A stretch of 64,000 bases of DNA, from the NCBI GenBank assembly GCA_963682175.1, contig OY821788.1:13472001-13536000 (forward strand), in the 5' to 3' direction. The notes below the pieces were generated by a model that did no database searches, had not been told where the DNA came from, and saw only the letters and a list, made by a program, of their open reading frames with translations. A program made the position numbers and the translations under genes. Positions 13,401 through 25,488 of this stretch are shown in pieces. The stretch is from Triglochin maritima. Lineage: Eukaryota > Streptophyta > Magnoliopsida > Alismatales > Juncaginaceae. Numbering within the stretch: position 1 is the first letter of the stretch; each line of letters starts with the position of its first letter.

Positions 13401-13591
13401 CATGTGATTTGCTGATCGCATACTTTCTATAGAGTGAGCTGACATTGTGGAGACTCAAGTGCCACATAAACTCCCAGCTGAAAGTACAAACAAAGAATTC
13501 TGCAACTAAGACTCACGACAACACCAAGCGCAAAAGGGAGATATGCGATGCTCTTGTTAAGAATGCCAAGAAACGAATAAAGAAGAGCTGA
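7487..13591 (+). CDS. GTE1: GTE1/GTE6-like bromodomain and NET-domain transcription regulator
   Basis: Exons: 7487-7603 (or to 7610), 8465-8662, 9422-9499, 10072-10296, 10419-10514, 11577-11635, 12295-12439 and 13433-13591, about 360 aa in all. Members bind acetylated histone tails in the nucleus and regulate transcription (in Arabidopsis, seed germination and leaf development). Exons 2-4 encode the bromodomain, with the WPF shelf, DVEGLGL, the PMDFSTI block and the acetyl-lysine-contacting Asn in TYNDEE. Exons 6-8 encode the NET (extraterminal) domain, beginning EEKRRILLSF and ending LWRLKCHI. The C-terminus is basic (KRKRE, KKRIKKS), a likely nuclear signal. Exon 2 begins with a short coiled-coil-like helix. 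Odd point: relatives carry about five to seven residues (pattern VFxKVDx) between exons 1 and 2 that are missing here, so a microexon in intron 1 is likely. GTE1 and GTE6 are close relatives, so the symbol is provisional. Confidence 0.9.
7668..8170. repeat. Divergent tandem repeat inside GTE intron 1
   Basis: The phrase GGTTTAGTGTAATGTRGAG starts at 7668, 7804 and 7983. A second phrase, TTTTTGACGGTTTYGTTTC, recurs at about 7738 and 7917, with a decayed third copy near 8131. Units are about 136-180 bp. Each also contains a GAAG(T/A)(T/A)GATG-like block. The repeat sits where a microexon would be expected. Confidence 0.7.
12475..12640 (+). mobile_element. Possible SINE remnant in GTE intron 7
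   Basis: The phrase AATCCCAAACTAGTTGGGGT followed by AGGCTA resembles the 3' part of plant Au-like SINEs. No A/B box promoter or target duplication could be made out, so this is a resemblance rather than a demonstrated insertion. Confidence 0.3.
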
Positions 13592-14580
13592 AGTTGCTCC
13601 ATATTTCTCTGTTTCTGAAGATAACCGGTGCCGAGTTTCACCAATTTTCATGGCCGTGGAGGATTTGTAATCGTCATTTCTTCTGTCGGTAACCTTGTAA
13701 TCTACTTGATGATAGTGATTCGTCCTACTTCCAATCAACTTCTGCTGAAGCAAGTTTTCAGTTTTACCTTAATGAAAACACAGGATTGGGCGTCTTGGTT
13801 GTGTACACTCTTGCTGAACATCTCAATATCGTTTCAGGCTACTTAGGTGATACACTTACCTGCTGTAAATTATCCCGTACAGATTAGATGCATTGATGTT
13901 CTAAGAGCTTCACATTTGGATTGATAGGCTATCTCGTTGAGTTTATGAACAGCAATTCTTCCTAATTAATTTTATCCGGAGGTATTATTCAGATCCATAT
14001 GTTGTAATATGAAGCTGCTGGTTGGAAATGATATCATTTTATATTATTGTTATCGGTTGTGTCCAAAATTTACTTGTTTTTCATGATTGCCAATTGAGTT
14101 GCGATCTTCAATATAGCTCAATTCCATCTAAATTGACCCACTTAAGCATGCCTATAAATTTCGGACCTAAAAAAAGATACGATATGGTGATACGATTTAA
14201 ATACGATTTTACATAAAAAAAATTGTAAGATTGAAATGTTTTATTATAATGATTTGTGATCATACAAATATAAAATAGTTGATACACAATTTGATATGAA
14301 TACGATACGATTACATGATATGTTGCTTTTACACGAAATTGATATGAATGGTATCTTTTGTTAGATAATTAATTATTTTTACTTGATAATGGTCAATTAA
14401 GATTTATTTGGAATGAAAAATATTAATATAACATGTCATTTAACTATTTTCAATTTAAACATGATAGATCTTTTTCAATTTATGTTACACACGATAACAC
14501 GAAATCCTGATACGACTGTTGAACTGTTTGTCACAATAAAATATGAACGTGACACGATTGACAAGTCTACTATTAAGGTT
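13592..14580. other. 3' flank of GTE and intergenic DNA
   Basis: 13592-14000 probably contains the GTE 3' UTR. From 14160 the sequence becomes rich in TACGATA/ACACGAT phrases, perhaps a decayed repeat. No coding sequence is supported. Confidence 0.5.
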
Positions 14581-14585
14581 GTAAC
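14581..14585. repeat. Target site duplication, left copy
   Basis: GTAAC, identical to 16284-16288, immediately borders the TG end of the solo LTR. Confidence 0.88.
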
Positions 14586-16283
14586 TGTTAGTGTGTATGA
14601 TCTAGGAGCAAATCATTAGATGATTGTATGTTTATGTTCATAATTATGGATGATTATTTATATCATTTGTTTCCTTGAGTTATTTTATCCTTCTATAGAT
14701 ATTCGAGTTGATAACTTGGATTGTGAAACTCTATAATAGTATATGATAAATTTCTCTAAAGTATCCTTAATCCTGGTAATCAACAAGGAACACTAATTGA
14801 CCATAAAGGATTAGTAGGTGGATTATGGTTGGTTGTGTTTCACGAGATGTAGGTAGATGTATGTTTTGAACATACATTGGACAGACCCCTAAATGAAATA
14901 TAATAAGGATTCTGTTAATGTCATTAACATTTATTTTTCATTTGTGTTGGATTCTATAGTTGACATGTGCATCATACTTGGGTAGGAAATATGTGTTTGT
15001 GGTTAGAACCCCACGCTAACCATAACAGGTAGCCATACAGGTTTTAGCTCAATACATAAGACTTATGCTAAGTGATAGTGTCCATCAAGAAACTGTTGTC
15101 TCTCTTGATTGAGCGATGATATCATCGAGCCTTTGATAGGAATATGATTGTATGTGAACAATATGATTAGGTCATATGTACAATCAATTCTGGTATCAAG
15201 TAAAGAATAATATCGCAAGGATGACACACTCCTACCTTGGACTTATTTGGATATTATGTGACAAAATAGTTAACACAAACAAATTGTTCCGGGAACAATT
15301 TTGTTATGGATCATAATAATATGTTTGGTTGCATATCATCTAAGTCAATTGGGTGGTCATAATGTATTGTTAGATATCGCTTATGACTTATGAAATTAAA
15401 TTGGATTTAATTTCATTGCCAACGTGACATAGATCCCAATGGATCACACCTACAGAAGCTCTATCTAGACACTCATGATTTTAGATATAAACGTGATAAA
15501 AAATTAAATATATTATATTGGATATAGATTGAATTTAATTGATCATACGTATTATATCAAAATCCTTGTCATTGGGTGACAACATAATCCTAATCAATTC
15601 TCTCAGATCAACGTGAGAAGAAAATAAAATAGAATAATTATTTGGAATAATTATACTTTTGTATTCGATACAAAGATGGTTAAATAAGGAAAGGAATAAT
15701 AATAGAGATGCTATGCATTTGCTATTAATGGCAACCAATATAATTAGTTGGTTTTTATATGCATGTGACGTGTATATACACACTAATTAGAATAGGTAAA
15801 CGGTTAGAACATTGGAAGACATCTTCTTACATGTTCTCCATGATTTACTACATGATCTTCCACTAATTACGTTTATAAAAGGGGTGTTAATTTGTGAAGA
15901 TTTTTTCTAATGCCAAATTCCTAATTCTTCCTATTTCTCCCATTCTCTCATGCGTTGAGAACAACCACCACCAGAATTAGTTTGAGATGTAATTTTCTTT
16001 GTGTGGAGATTAGGGTTAAAGCGAGGGCTTTCCATTATTGCTAGCACAAGAAAGAAAGCCGTCTAGTTAACTCCCGGTGGATTTCGTTGGAGGCTTCATT
16101 CGTTTGGAGCTTTCGAAAAATCCAGCAACCGGAGCATCAACTATTCGAGAAGGTATAATTCTTTATCTTCTTGTTTCTATATCACATTAAGAGCAATTAG
16201 TATGTAAGATTTAACATGTTTCGAGGGATTTTGATATTTAAATAAAATCTCGCACTTTTTTGATTTCTCTCGAAATACTAACA
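14586..16283 (+). mobile_element. Solo LTR (1.70 kb) with perfect 5-bp target duplication
   Basis: The unit starts TGTTAG and ends CTAACA, a perfect 6-bp terminal inverted repeat. It is flanked on both sides by GTAAC (14581-14585 and 16284-16288). A TATAAAAG box at 15874-15881 suggests plus-strand transcription, with U3 to its left. No internal region, primer-binding site or second LTR adjoins it, so it is a solo LTR produced by LTR-LTR recombination. The superfamily is undetermined. Confidence 0.88.
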
Positions 16284-16288
16284 GTAAC
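16284..16288. repeat. Target site duplication, right copy
   Basis: GTAAC, identical to 14581-14585, immediately follows the CA end of the solo LTR. Confidence 0.88.
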
Positions 16289-16831
16289 CACCTTCGTATG
16301 GACTTCAACGTTTGTTAGAATTTGAAGACCTCAAATTCCCTGAAATTGATGCTTCGAATTTCTTAAATACTCACTGAACACAAGCACAAACACTTTTGTT
16401 TTGAATGCACAGTCGAATCTCTCTCTCCGAATCTCCGACGCACCCAACAAGCTACGCAATCACCAAATTATTATAAGAGTTACACGAAAGAGCACACAAA
16501 CAAATCCCAACATTGGGTGTGCGAGATTTGACAATGCCTTCATCATCGAGGAAGCATGTTATCTTTGGGTTCCTTCCACTGGCTTGCTCCCAAAACTAGA
16601 AGCTTAAGTTGAGATTACAAGATCGAAGAACAACTAATCTTTAGAAACACTCAAAATCTATATAAGAAATCTATTCTCTTAATGGTAGGTAACCTTAACA
16701 AGAGATGAAAACGAACTTGTATTCTCTCACCTTAAATCATCAGTAATGATTTTGATTTTATATAAGCCCGAAGACCCTCTGAATTGGTGCACCAAATTAC
16801 TTACAATTGGCCTCTAAGTTGGTGTTTAGAC
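16289..16831. other. Unassigned sequence between solo LTR and hAT element
   Basis: A stretch without a convincing gene. An open frame at 16401-16607 has no recognisable domain. Because the solo LTR split this locus from 14580, the two flanks were once contiguous. Confidence 0.4.
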
Positions 16832-18147
16832 TAGGGTTGTCAAATTCGTGTTTCAGGTCGTGTTCGTGTCGACACGAATTAACATGATTTTTTTACTCAA
16901 CCTGAACCCGAACACAAAATATATAAAAAAATCTACCCGAATATGAACACGAATGTTGACACCTAAACACGAACACGAAATTGGTAACCTGAACACGACC
17001 CAAATTGACACAAATTTCTTTTAGTGTTTGTCGAATTCGTGTTTCGGGTAGTCTTCGTGTCAACACGAATTGACACGAACTCTGTGTCAACCTAAAAACA
17101 AAGTAAACATGAAACAATCATGATTCATCATCACAATATGAAAGGCTACGATACATCATACATCCATTAAAATTCATCATCGTTATTCATCAATATAAAC
17201 TTTATCCAAAAGTCAACAATAACTTCATCACAAATAGTCAAACTTTCATAAGCAATCATAAACTTCATTTACAAAAAAGATAAAAAAAACTTCCACAAAC
17301 AACATGAGTTAACATTCTTAAACTTCCTTGCTATCATGTCTCCACATTCCTTGTTATCAACTTGTAATTCATAGAAAACAAAAGAAACCATTGAGACCGA
17401 CAAATACAGAAGAAACATTCTATGCAAGACAAGATTTGTGATGACATGACCAAGAGAAAAATGAGAACAACACACTTAATACAAATTAGGCAACAAAAAA
17501 AAAACTTTAACCAACACTTCACATTGGAATCCCTTCGGATTCTAAACAAAACTCCAAAACCAACAAAAAAAAGTAACAAAAATTGATTTCGACAACAAAC
17601 GAACTGAAAGCAATCACTCCAACATTCATAAACGCAAACACAATCCAACACTACAAACACAAACCACAAAAAACCATTAAAAAAGCACAAAAAAGAAGGA
17701 AAATATGGAGAACTTTTATCAACAGAAACATGATCGGAGAAAGAGGAAGATCACCTTCGGGTTCGCCCCTTGTGGTTTCGGAGCTCGAGGACGGCGAGGA
17801 CGGAGAGGGGAGAGGGCGAGGACAGTGACGGCCGGTAATGGGGTGGCGAGGACGGAGACAGGGTGGAGATTTGGATCCGGTGTTGGGAGTCTTGGAGAGT
17901 GATGTTTTAGTTCGGGTTGGGTTATCGTTTTATATTTTTACTTTTCTATTTGAAATTTGGGTAATTCGTGTCGACCTGAATTACACAAAATCCAAAATAT
18001 ATCAACCTAAACCCGACCTGAATTAAAATTCGTGTTGTTTGTGTCGACCCGAATTCGACACGAACCCGAAATATGTCAACCCGAACTCAAAATTTCGTGT
18101 CGTGTTCGGGTTTGAGTTTTGTGTCGTGACCCGAATTGACATCTTAA
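16832..18147. mobile_element. hAT-like non-autonomous element (1.3 kb)
   Basis: The ends are TAGGGTTGTCAAATTCG on the left and, on the complementary strand, a TAAGATGTCAATTCGGGTC type sequence on the right, an imperfect inverted pair. Flanking octamers GTTTAGAC (16824-16831) and CTTTAGTC (18148-18155) agree at six of eight positions, fitting an aged 8-bp hAT target duplication. The subterminal regions are packed with GTGTCGACACGAA/GACCCGAATT repeats in both orientations. No transposase ORF survives; the middle is A/C-rich with one G-rich patch at 17740-17880. Confidence 0.65.
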
Positions 18148-18715
18148 CTTTAGTCCAACTAAAGGAAACTCCAAAAATATAAGTTGAGAAACTAAGCCCA
18201 TTCTGAACAAAAAAGGACCTATGTTCGGGTGACACAGACCTGCACTCCAAGTGCTAAGCTCCAACATGGACTTGGACCGAATGTCTACTCCTTGCTCGGT
18301 GGATGTTCAGTTCTCAGCTCTACCCCATAATAGGGATAGCTCATTTAGAGTCTCCTCTCCAGCTTTTCCCTCCATTCACTTTTCCTACAGACATTGTCCA
18401 TGGCTGTAAATTTTTCTCGTGTTCTTTCCCATCAATTTTTTCATTGGTTTTCGTTAAGTAAAGACAACAACGACAATTATCTGCGACATTTATCCACGCT
18501 AATATCTGTGGTATTTGACCTATAGCCACGGGTAATTTTCTGTCACTTTTAGTCACGATTTTGGGAATTTTAACCACTAATAGGTATACGTTGTGCTTAA
18601 AGTTGCAGAACTTTTTTTTATGTTTTTAATCCTTGTTTTACAAAGTAACACAAAATCCAAACAAACATCCAAATCTCACGTTCAAAACTAATGAGATTGT
18701 AATCATTACAGCAAT
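18148..18715. other. Unassigned sequence next to CACTA remnant
   Basis: No gene seen. Phrases such as GTCACTTTTAGTCACG and CTGTGGTATTTGACCTATAGCCACGG near 18490-18580 look like subterminal repeats of another DNA transposon, but no terminus could be fixed. Confidence 0.35.
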
Positions 18716-19180
18716 ACAAGGCTTCACCGACGGTACTTATCCATCAGTGCATGTTTCCTTCCGTCGGTGTAGATTAGCACCGATGGATATACTGTCGTCG
18801 GTGTTACATGCGTCGGTGTACCTCTATTTCGACGAATAGAACTCATTGGTATTACTTTTGACGCGAAAGTTCCAGTAAATTTTTTCACATTCTATCGTCG
18901 CATCGAAGAACACCGACGTCATAACACCGACAATACATTTGTAGGTGTCTGTAACACTGACTAATACGTACTCCGATGGCTGTACATATACACCGATGGA
19001 TACGTGTTGTCGGAGATATATATTGCTACGCTCCACCGACGGATATGTACGTCGGTGTAAATCTACTAACAAACGTCAGATCTTTGTCCAACGGATATAT
19101 GTCGTCGTTATATTACTATCACTTAACTTCAGAACCTTCACTGACGGATCTCTGTCTGTCGGTGTAAGTCATGTCCATAA
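18716..19180. mobile_element. CACTA subterminal repeat array (CACCGACGG type)
   Basis: At least a dozen copies of ACCGACGGA/TCCGTCGGT-like 9-12-mers lie in alternating orientation, often in pairs that can form hairpins. This is the classic layout of En/Spm (CACTA) subterminal regions, where the TNPA-type protein binds. The nearby minus-strand transposase remnant fits this being the element's 3' side. No exact CACTA terminus was found. Confidence 0.65.
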
Positions 19181-19725
19181 GTGAAGAACATATTTGCTCT
19201 TTCGGGTTCCGATTTTCCCTGTTAAAACTAAACAATCTGATTCATTCATTATTCAACAAACATTCATACACATCTAAACATCTGAAACAACTAACTTCTA
19301 AACACAAGAAGTCATATATATTGATTAATCTCAAAACAATTTAAACACAAAAGTTGTAATTTCATTAAATATTCAATTCACTAAGTACTCAAACAAGATT
19401 TAACAATGACAACATACAGAAAACATAAAGTTGCCAAACCTCCCGTGTCAGCTCCGCCCAATGGATTGTCATTGTTATCTCGACTTGGTGGCGTGCAAAA
19501 ATCCTACACGATTTAAACATTTTACATTATGTAACTTAAAACATTATAATGCATATAAACTAACTTAGTAAATATAATGCAACTTATTAAATTACAAATA
19601 GAATACCTAAATATTATAACCCCCATTCGCCATCAAAAACTTAACCATCCACTGCATGCTTGCGAGCTTGTTTTTCTCTCCGCTAGCTCGCTTCTCATCA
19701 TCTTCATATCCTGACCTTGCTCAAC

Positions 19726-20300
19726 CTATGCTCTAGCATCACTCTCTACTTGTGATGGCGTCCCGTGCGGTTCGTACATGTTAGTCGGGGTGACGAGACT
19801 GGAGTACATCCTCACAAGTCGATGCCCGAGAAGAGTCTCAACTGGATCCTGAGCGGCAATCGTCAAATTGATAGAGTCCTGAGAGCTCGTCTCACCCAGT
19901 CCTCGTAAAGCCTCTAATTGTTCATAAAAGAAGAAAACATTATAAATGCACAAATGAATGTGTTAAACAACATTAACTAATTGAAAACTAATAATAATCT
20001 TAAACTTACAATAATAACTGTAGCTTCGGGTAGTTTCTTGTCATGAAGTTGGATGTACATATCAGTACGACTAGGCTTAGGAGCGTCTGAGTTTTCTACA
20101 ATCTGTCATACCGTTAAAAATAACAATCATTTCAGTTTATATTAAAAAAGTAATGAATCTATAAGAATTTAAAAATAAATAAATAATATCTCACCATTTT
20201 CTCCCTGTGTCACACCACTGATTTGGTACCACACTAATGTGCTATGACTAAATTCGCACTATTTTTATTGTTAGCCTTGCACTTCTGACTCAATCTTTGT
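19726..20300 (-). pseudogene. CACTA (Ptta/En/Spm, Transposase_24-like) protein remnant
   Basis: Read on the minus strand, three blocks resemble the plant CACTA-associated Transposase_24 family in the right order. First, about 20193-20300, is a basic block with QKCKANNKNSANL and GTKSVV, corresponding to the family's NR.K....TGSKSF motif. Second, about 20007-20103, is a block with RTDMYIQLHDKK. Third, 19726-19925, contains DPVETLLGHR and YSSLVTPTN. In-frame stops and gaps, perhaps introns, separate them. Assignment rests on motif order and on the CACTA-type repeats beside it. Confidence 0.55.
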
Positions 20301-21890
20301 TGGTCATGTTGTAATTGTCGTTACAACTTGTGCACTCGAATTGACAATACTTTCCCGTGAAAACCTACTGTTCGTAATTACCAACAAAGCCATTTATGAC
20401 GATATCATCGGTAACGTCGCCTCTAGTCACCCACTTATTGTTACAACATTTCTTGCATGGACATACGATTTTCCTATCACGAATGTATTGGTTGTGAGGA
20501 CAAAAGACAAGGTTCAGGAATGACTTTAGATTTTCCTTGAATTTCTAAGTAATTCTCTTGTCATACCTCCAACTTCTGTCTGAGCTCATAATTCTATTGA
20601 TTTCAATCAAAACATGTTAAACATAACATGTTAAAAAATTTGACCATTGGGAAAACAAATATTTTATAGAGAATTTAGCATAATCAAATCCAATATAAAA
20701 GTTTCAACCTCCACCATCATCAAATTGACGGCTTCAAATTGCCACCATTACCATAAATCTTATTTCCAACCAATCCTAAATCCAATCTTTACCCAAACTA
20801 CCATATCCAACTCATTGTCAACAAACACATCCGGCATATTCCACTCAATCTATTATCACATCCAAATCAACCCAAATAAACCCAATCTAACTAAATCAAT
20901 TAACCAATCTAACATTGAACTAAAAGATCCAACACAATCCAACTAACTCAATCTCATAGCACATTCCACTTAATCCAAATCAATATAACTAAACCGTAAA
21001 ACATGTTGCCTAAATCTGAAATAACAATTTAATAGAAATTTTGGCAGAACCTCCCTAATATTTTCATCAATGAAAATTCTTTGAAATCCTGGAATGACAA
21101 GAAAAAAACATATTTACATTCGTACATGCATTCACAAGCACCACCAACTAATTGTCTACTATAAATTTATATTATAATTGCATAAATATACACCATAAAC
21201 TAAACACTAGATTTCAAACCCAAATCTCCCATACAACCCATCTAAAAGCTGTTATTTCTCAAAACCTATCTCGTACGAAACCTAAATAACTACTACATTC
21301 CCACAACAACAAAAATTTACCAATTCAAAAGCGGATTTAGCACCAATAGTTCAACACCAACCCCAACCTCCAATTCCCTTATCCTTACATCAAATCATGT
21401 TTCCAACCAAGCCTACATCTAATCCTAAATTTTAAATCCAAAATCCAATCCTAAATCCTAAATCCAATACTAAATCTAGTCTTCCTTTGATGAAAAAAAT
21501 ATAACCTTTTGAATCACCTATATGATAATATATTTTTCTTTAAGCCCCATCTGAATGAAATTCCCAGTTCCACTAATGTTCACTATTATTCAATGGGATG
21601 AATTTTGAATATACTTAGGTATGTCAACTAAGCTCAATGTGTGGTGGGTTGTAATAATATGTTGTATGCTTATAAAATATGTTAAAGTATGGATGCTCAT
21701 ATTAAAATCGATATATTTTGATTGTATGTACTTGAGATATTTTATATCATAAAAGAGTAAAATTTGCTCAATGTGAAGCTATTGTCAACAATCTTACACA
21801 TACTAATTTGTTAAGGTTTTTTATTAAACTTTAATCTCTAAGGTATTGACAACACTCTTACACATACTATTGTCAACAATCTACTCAAAA
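20301..21890. other. AT-rich sequence, probably decayed transposon interior
   Basis: No gene supported. 20680-21000 and 21330-21480 are A/C-rich with short recurring phrases (AATCCAA, CCTAAATCC). The phrase AATTT(T/C)GGCAGAACC at about 21039 recurs at 24056, suggesting that both sides of the 21891-23664 LTR belong to related or one split repeat. Confidence 0.4.
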
Positions 21891-23664
21891 TGTTGGTTTT
21901 TTGGCTAATAATCATTAATCCGTTTTGATAATTAATCAACATATCAATAAACACATGTATCAATTAAAAGATCATTGCTTGCATATACTTGTATTATCTA
22001 ACGTTTCAGGAACCAAGTTTGAGTTGAATTAAGAGATGAAGATTGAAGCGTAGCTAGGTTTAAGTTCTATGTATATAGGTTACAAATGTAACTTGACACT
22101 TGAAATCTTTGATTCATTGCATTGCATGACACTTAGAAAACCTATAGAAGTCTCACACAACATTCCAATTAGCTTAGACTTCAATAGAAAATCATCGAAA
22201 CTCATTAGAAACCTAGAACTGGATATCTGCACTCAAACGGTTGACCGGTAGAACCATTTGGTTCGACCGGATTTCAACAGACTATTCCAGAAAGCTTTTC
22301 TTGTCCAAAACGGTCGACCGGCTTACATTCCCAGTTCGACCGTGCCTTAAATATGTCTTTCCTGTCTGAAATCGATCGACAAGAATATCCATTTTGTTCG
22401 ACCGTTTCTTCAATCTATTTTGCCTGTCTGAAATCGGTCGACCGAAATAGTTGTTTTGTTTGACCATCTCACATTGTCGAGTGATAGGACTTAGTTCATC
22501 CTTTACAAATATTTCAGCCTATCAGTTGTCGACACGTGTCCTGGTTAGTGAGACTTTCGGTCGACCAAAACCTTGTTTTTGTTCGACCGATTGCATTTCG
22601 TATTCGTATTAAATATGACCGTTATACTTGTCGTATACTCCAACGGTCGTATACACATTTCTCACCTAACGCCTCTTCTGGATTTGGTCTTCCGGTCGAC
22701 CGAACGGTCCTTAACGGTCGACTGAATGTTGAAAACTTCGCAGACCCATTTTTACTGGGAGTTTTTGGTCGAACCATCCATTCATTCTGTTCGACTGATT
22801 GCATCTAATTTTATCTTGTCTAAAATCCAACATGTCAAACGGTCGACCAAAACTATCTTCACAGTTGACCGATACTTCCATCATTTCCTGATCCAGTCCT
22901 ACTAGCCGCTTTCGGTCGAACTGGTGATCCAAACCGTTCGACCGATCACTTAAGTTCTAGCCAATTTGGACCGACTGTTTGAATCTTCGCTCAACCGAAT
23001 CTGGTACTGTTGCATTCCGGTCGACCGAGTAACACGATCCGGTCAACTGTTCGGGTCCTGAAATGTGTCCTGTCACTTCCTGACTTGTATTTTCTTGCAC
23101 AACTTCTTACCATTTCAATCCCAACGGCTAGAACTAGTTTAAAACTTATAAATAGAGCTGAGAACACTCATCTAAGATCACCAATCTTTCTCCAAGCTCA
23201 AATCCCTTTCTTACTCTAATATTTTCTCTAAACACTTGTGCTTACATTTTTTCACTTCAAATCACCATACTTTGATTGCATCAAGTGCTCAATATTAGTT
23301 GCTGAAGTTAAGACTTCAAGAGTTGTACTAAGCTTCCAGAGTGAAGCTCTTCTCGGATTGTGAGAAGGTGGTACAAGCTAGGCGAGGGTGTTCGCAAAGC
23401 TTGTGGTGTAAAGGCGTGATCTCGGCCCGCAACGGAGATCATATTAGTGGAGGACGCGAAGTTGCTCGAGTAAGAGCAATTCGTAAGAGAGGACTAGGAT
23501 CCTGTGGTTGGATCCAAACCTCTAAACATCCGGAGTTGTGGTTTTTTGTTCTCTCCTTCATATTAATTGTCTTAGCTTTTAAGTTGGCACAGTTTGTTAA
23601 ACAACCTTAATTAGTCTATTCACCCCCCCCTTTAGACTAAGTTTAGGGGCTAGTAGATCCTACA
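21891..23664 (+). mobile_element. Family A LTR (plus strand, 1.77 kb)
   Basis: Begins TGTTGGTTTTTTGGCTAAT and ends AGATCCTACA after a C-rich run (CACCCCCCCC), as in many plant Copia LTRs. It shares its beginning, its 3' block (ATTGTGAGAAGGTGGT, GTAAAGGCGTGATCTCGGCC) and its GGTCGACCG modules with copies at 26103, 28274, 47699, 52399 and 62719. No primer-binding site follows, so it is a solo or truncated LTR. Flanking pentamers are CAAAA and CAATT, not a convincing duplication. Confidence 0.75.
22250..22480. repeat. 62-bp tandem repeat with paired CGGTCGACCG palindromes
   Basis: Palindrome-bearing units begin at 22311, 22373 and 22435, exactly 62 bp apart, with a longer unit before them. Each unit has a first site (CGRTCGACCG-like) and a second site (TTCGACCG-like) 22 bp downstream, then the linker CCTGTCTGAAAT. 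Less regular modules continue to about 23050. Confidence 0.8.
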
Positions 23665-24865
23665 CAATTTTTTTTCCTTCTTTCTTGTTATTATTCGAAA
23701 GGCCAATCCTACTAAAATCCTAATAAATCGTAACACAAAAAACCATCAAACTCCACCCATCACAAAAACATCAAACAAAATAAGATGTAATAACTTGTTA
23801 CTTCTTAGGTACCCTAAGAACCTATACAAAGTTCTAATGAAGAGTGGAATAAGTAGGTCAACAAAAATGGAAGTTTTTCAAGACATCTCCATTCTCAAGC
23901 GTGGGTTCGAAGAAGAATCAAGCTCCATCATGATCATTCTCTCAAAAACCAGCAGTAAGTAGGAATGAGCAGTAGGGGACTTAAAATTCTGTTCAATTTT
24001 AAAGGGGAATCAATAGTGTGTTATTGATAACAATTTTCATTAATTTTTTTAGAAATTTCGGCAGAACCACCCTTATAAATCAAAAATCAAAAAAAAAACT
24101 TCAAATCACTGGATACACCAAAAGAATTCCACAATTTCAATATCCATTGCATTTCACGTTCACATACATTCAAACTACATTAAAACTAAAATAAATAATC
24201 TAAAATTTTCAAAACAAATAATCCAAACAAAAATATCGATAAATACTCTATTCAAACTATATTCGAACTATATTTAAAAACACATTCAAACTATATTCAA
24301 ATTAATCACATTAAAACTAAAAAAACAATCTAAATATGTGAGTCCATCTACTTATATATACGAGAATGACGATAAATCGAGTCACCTTGCGGCTGTCATG
24401 AAAGAAGGCGGGAAAATATATTATTTGATCCCTTATCACGATAGGTAAATTTGTTAATTCAAAGTAAGTCGAATTTGATTTCGTAATAAACTTCTAATTA
24501 TATATATATATAAACATAGCTCATTGGATGATTGTCGTTCTATGCCCCGAGACTAATTCGGCATATTGGTTTGATCCTATGTGATTGACTAAACCAAGGG
24601 AATCCATAAAGAATATTGTAAATTTGTAAGTTCGTTTTACTTCATTGTCATCTCATTATCTCAAGAGGTAACTAACAATCCCCCAAAACTCGAGCCACCA
24701 ATCCTAGTAAAGGGTATGAACGTCTTCAGTTGAAATATTACATGATGCAAGTGCAAAAATTTACCTGCCTTGTGATCCTTCTCAAACAATGTGAAACACA
24801 TTCTACAGGGAAACTCAAAGGAATAGTTCTTTAACTAAGATCACCAGCAATAGAGCACCAGCAAT
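23665..24865. other. AT-rich, no gene
   Basis: A/C-rich sequence resembling the flank left of the LTR at 21891. I see no coding region. A short TA microsatellite lies at about 24499-24512. Confidence 0.45.
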
Positions 24866-25480
24866 TAGGCCTGTAAACGGGTCGGGTCGGGGCGGGTTTC
24901 GAACCCAGCGCTACCCGACCCGTCTAAGGTAGACGGGTTGGCGGGTCGGGTCGGGTCGGGTGAATTTTTTTTTAAACCGCTACCCGACCCGCCTAAGATC
25001 GGGTAAACGGGTTACGCGGGTAGGGCGGGTCGGGTAAACAGGTTATGCGGGGTGGGTAGATGGATAAATGATTTTTTATATATATTTTTTCTTTCTTTTG
25101 GAATAACACTATAAATTAAAAACATAACACATTAGCACCTTAAAAACATTACTAACGTAATGAACACCATAAAATTATAAATAATTTCAACTTTATAACA
25201 CTATTAGTAAATTATGGATAAGAGAATATGTATATGTATATGGTATATAAGTGTGTGTATATATATAATATATATTATTTAATTTATTAAATTCTTAGGC
25301 GGGTAATCGGGTAAACGGGGCGGGTAGAAAATACAACCGCTACCCGCCCCGTTTATTAGTCGGGTTGGCGGGTATTCGGGTTGGTGGGTGGCGGGTTGAA
25401 TTTTTTTTCCCCGCTACCCGACTTAGGCGGGTCGGGTTGGCGGGTCGGGACGGGTTTTACCCGCCCCATTTACAGCCCTA
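24866..25480. mobile_element. hAT-like element (615 bp) with perfect 8-bp target duplication
   Basis: The ends are TAGGCCTGTAAACGGG and, complementary at the right, TAGGGCTGTAAATGGGGCGG. CCAGCAAT flanks both sides (24858-24865 and 25481-25488). The subterminal 150-200 bp are dense in GGGTCGGGT/ACCCGACCCG repeats in both orientations, while the centre is AT-rich. No ORF. The TIR, TSD length and structure fit a non-autonomous hAT. Confidence 0.85.
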
Positions 25481-25488
25481 CCAGCAAT

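Noticed and set aside
17334..17690. 118-codon minus-strand open frame rich in Cys/Phe
   Set aside because: It lies in an A/C-rich part of a hAT-like element. Low-complexity translation without a known domain.
21330..21480. CCTAAATCCAA runs as a telomere-like or centromere-like array
   Set aside because: Irregular, short and mixed with unrelated sequence.
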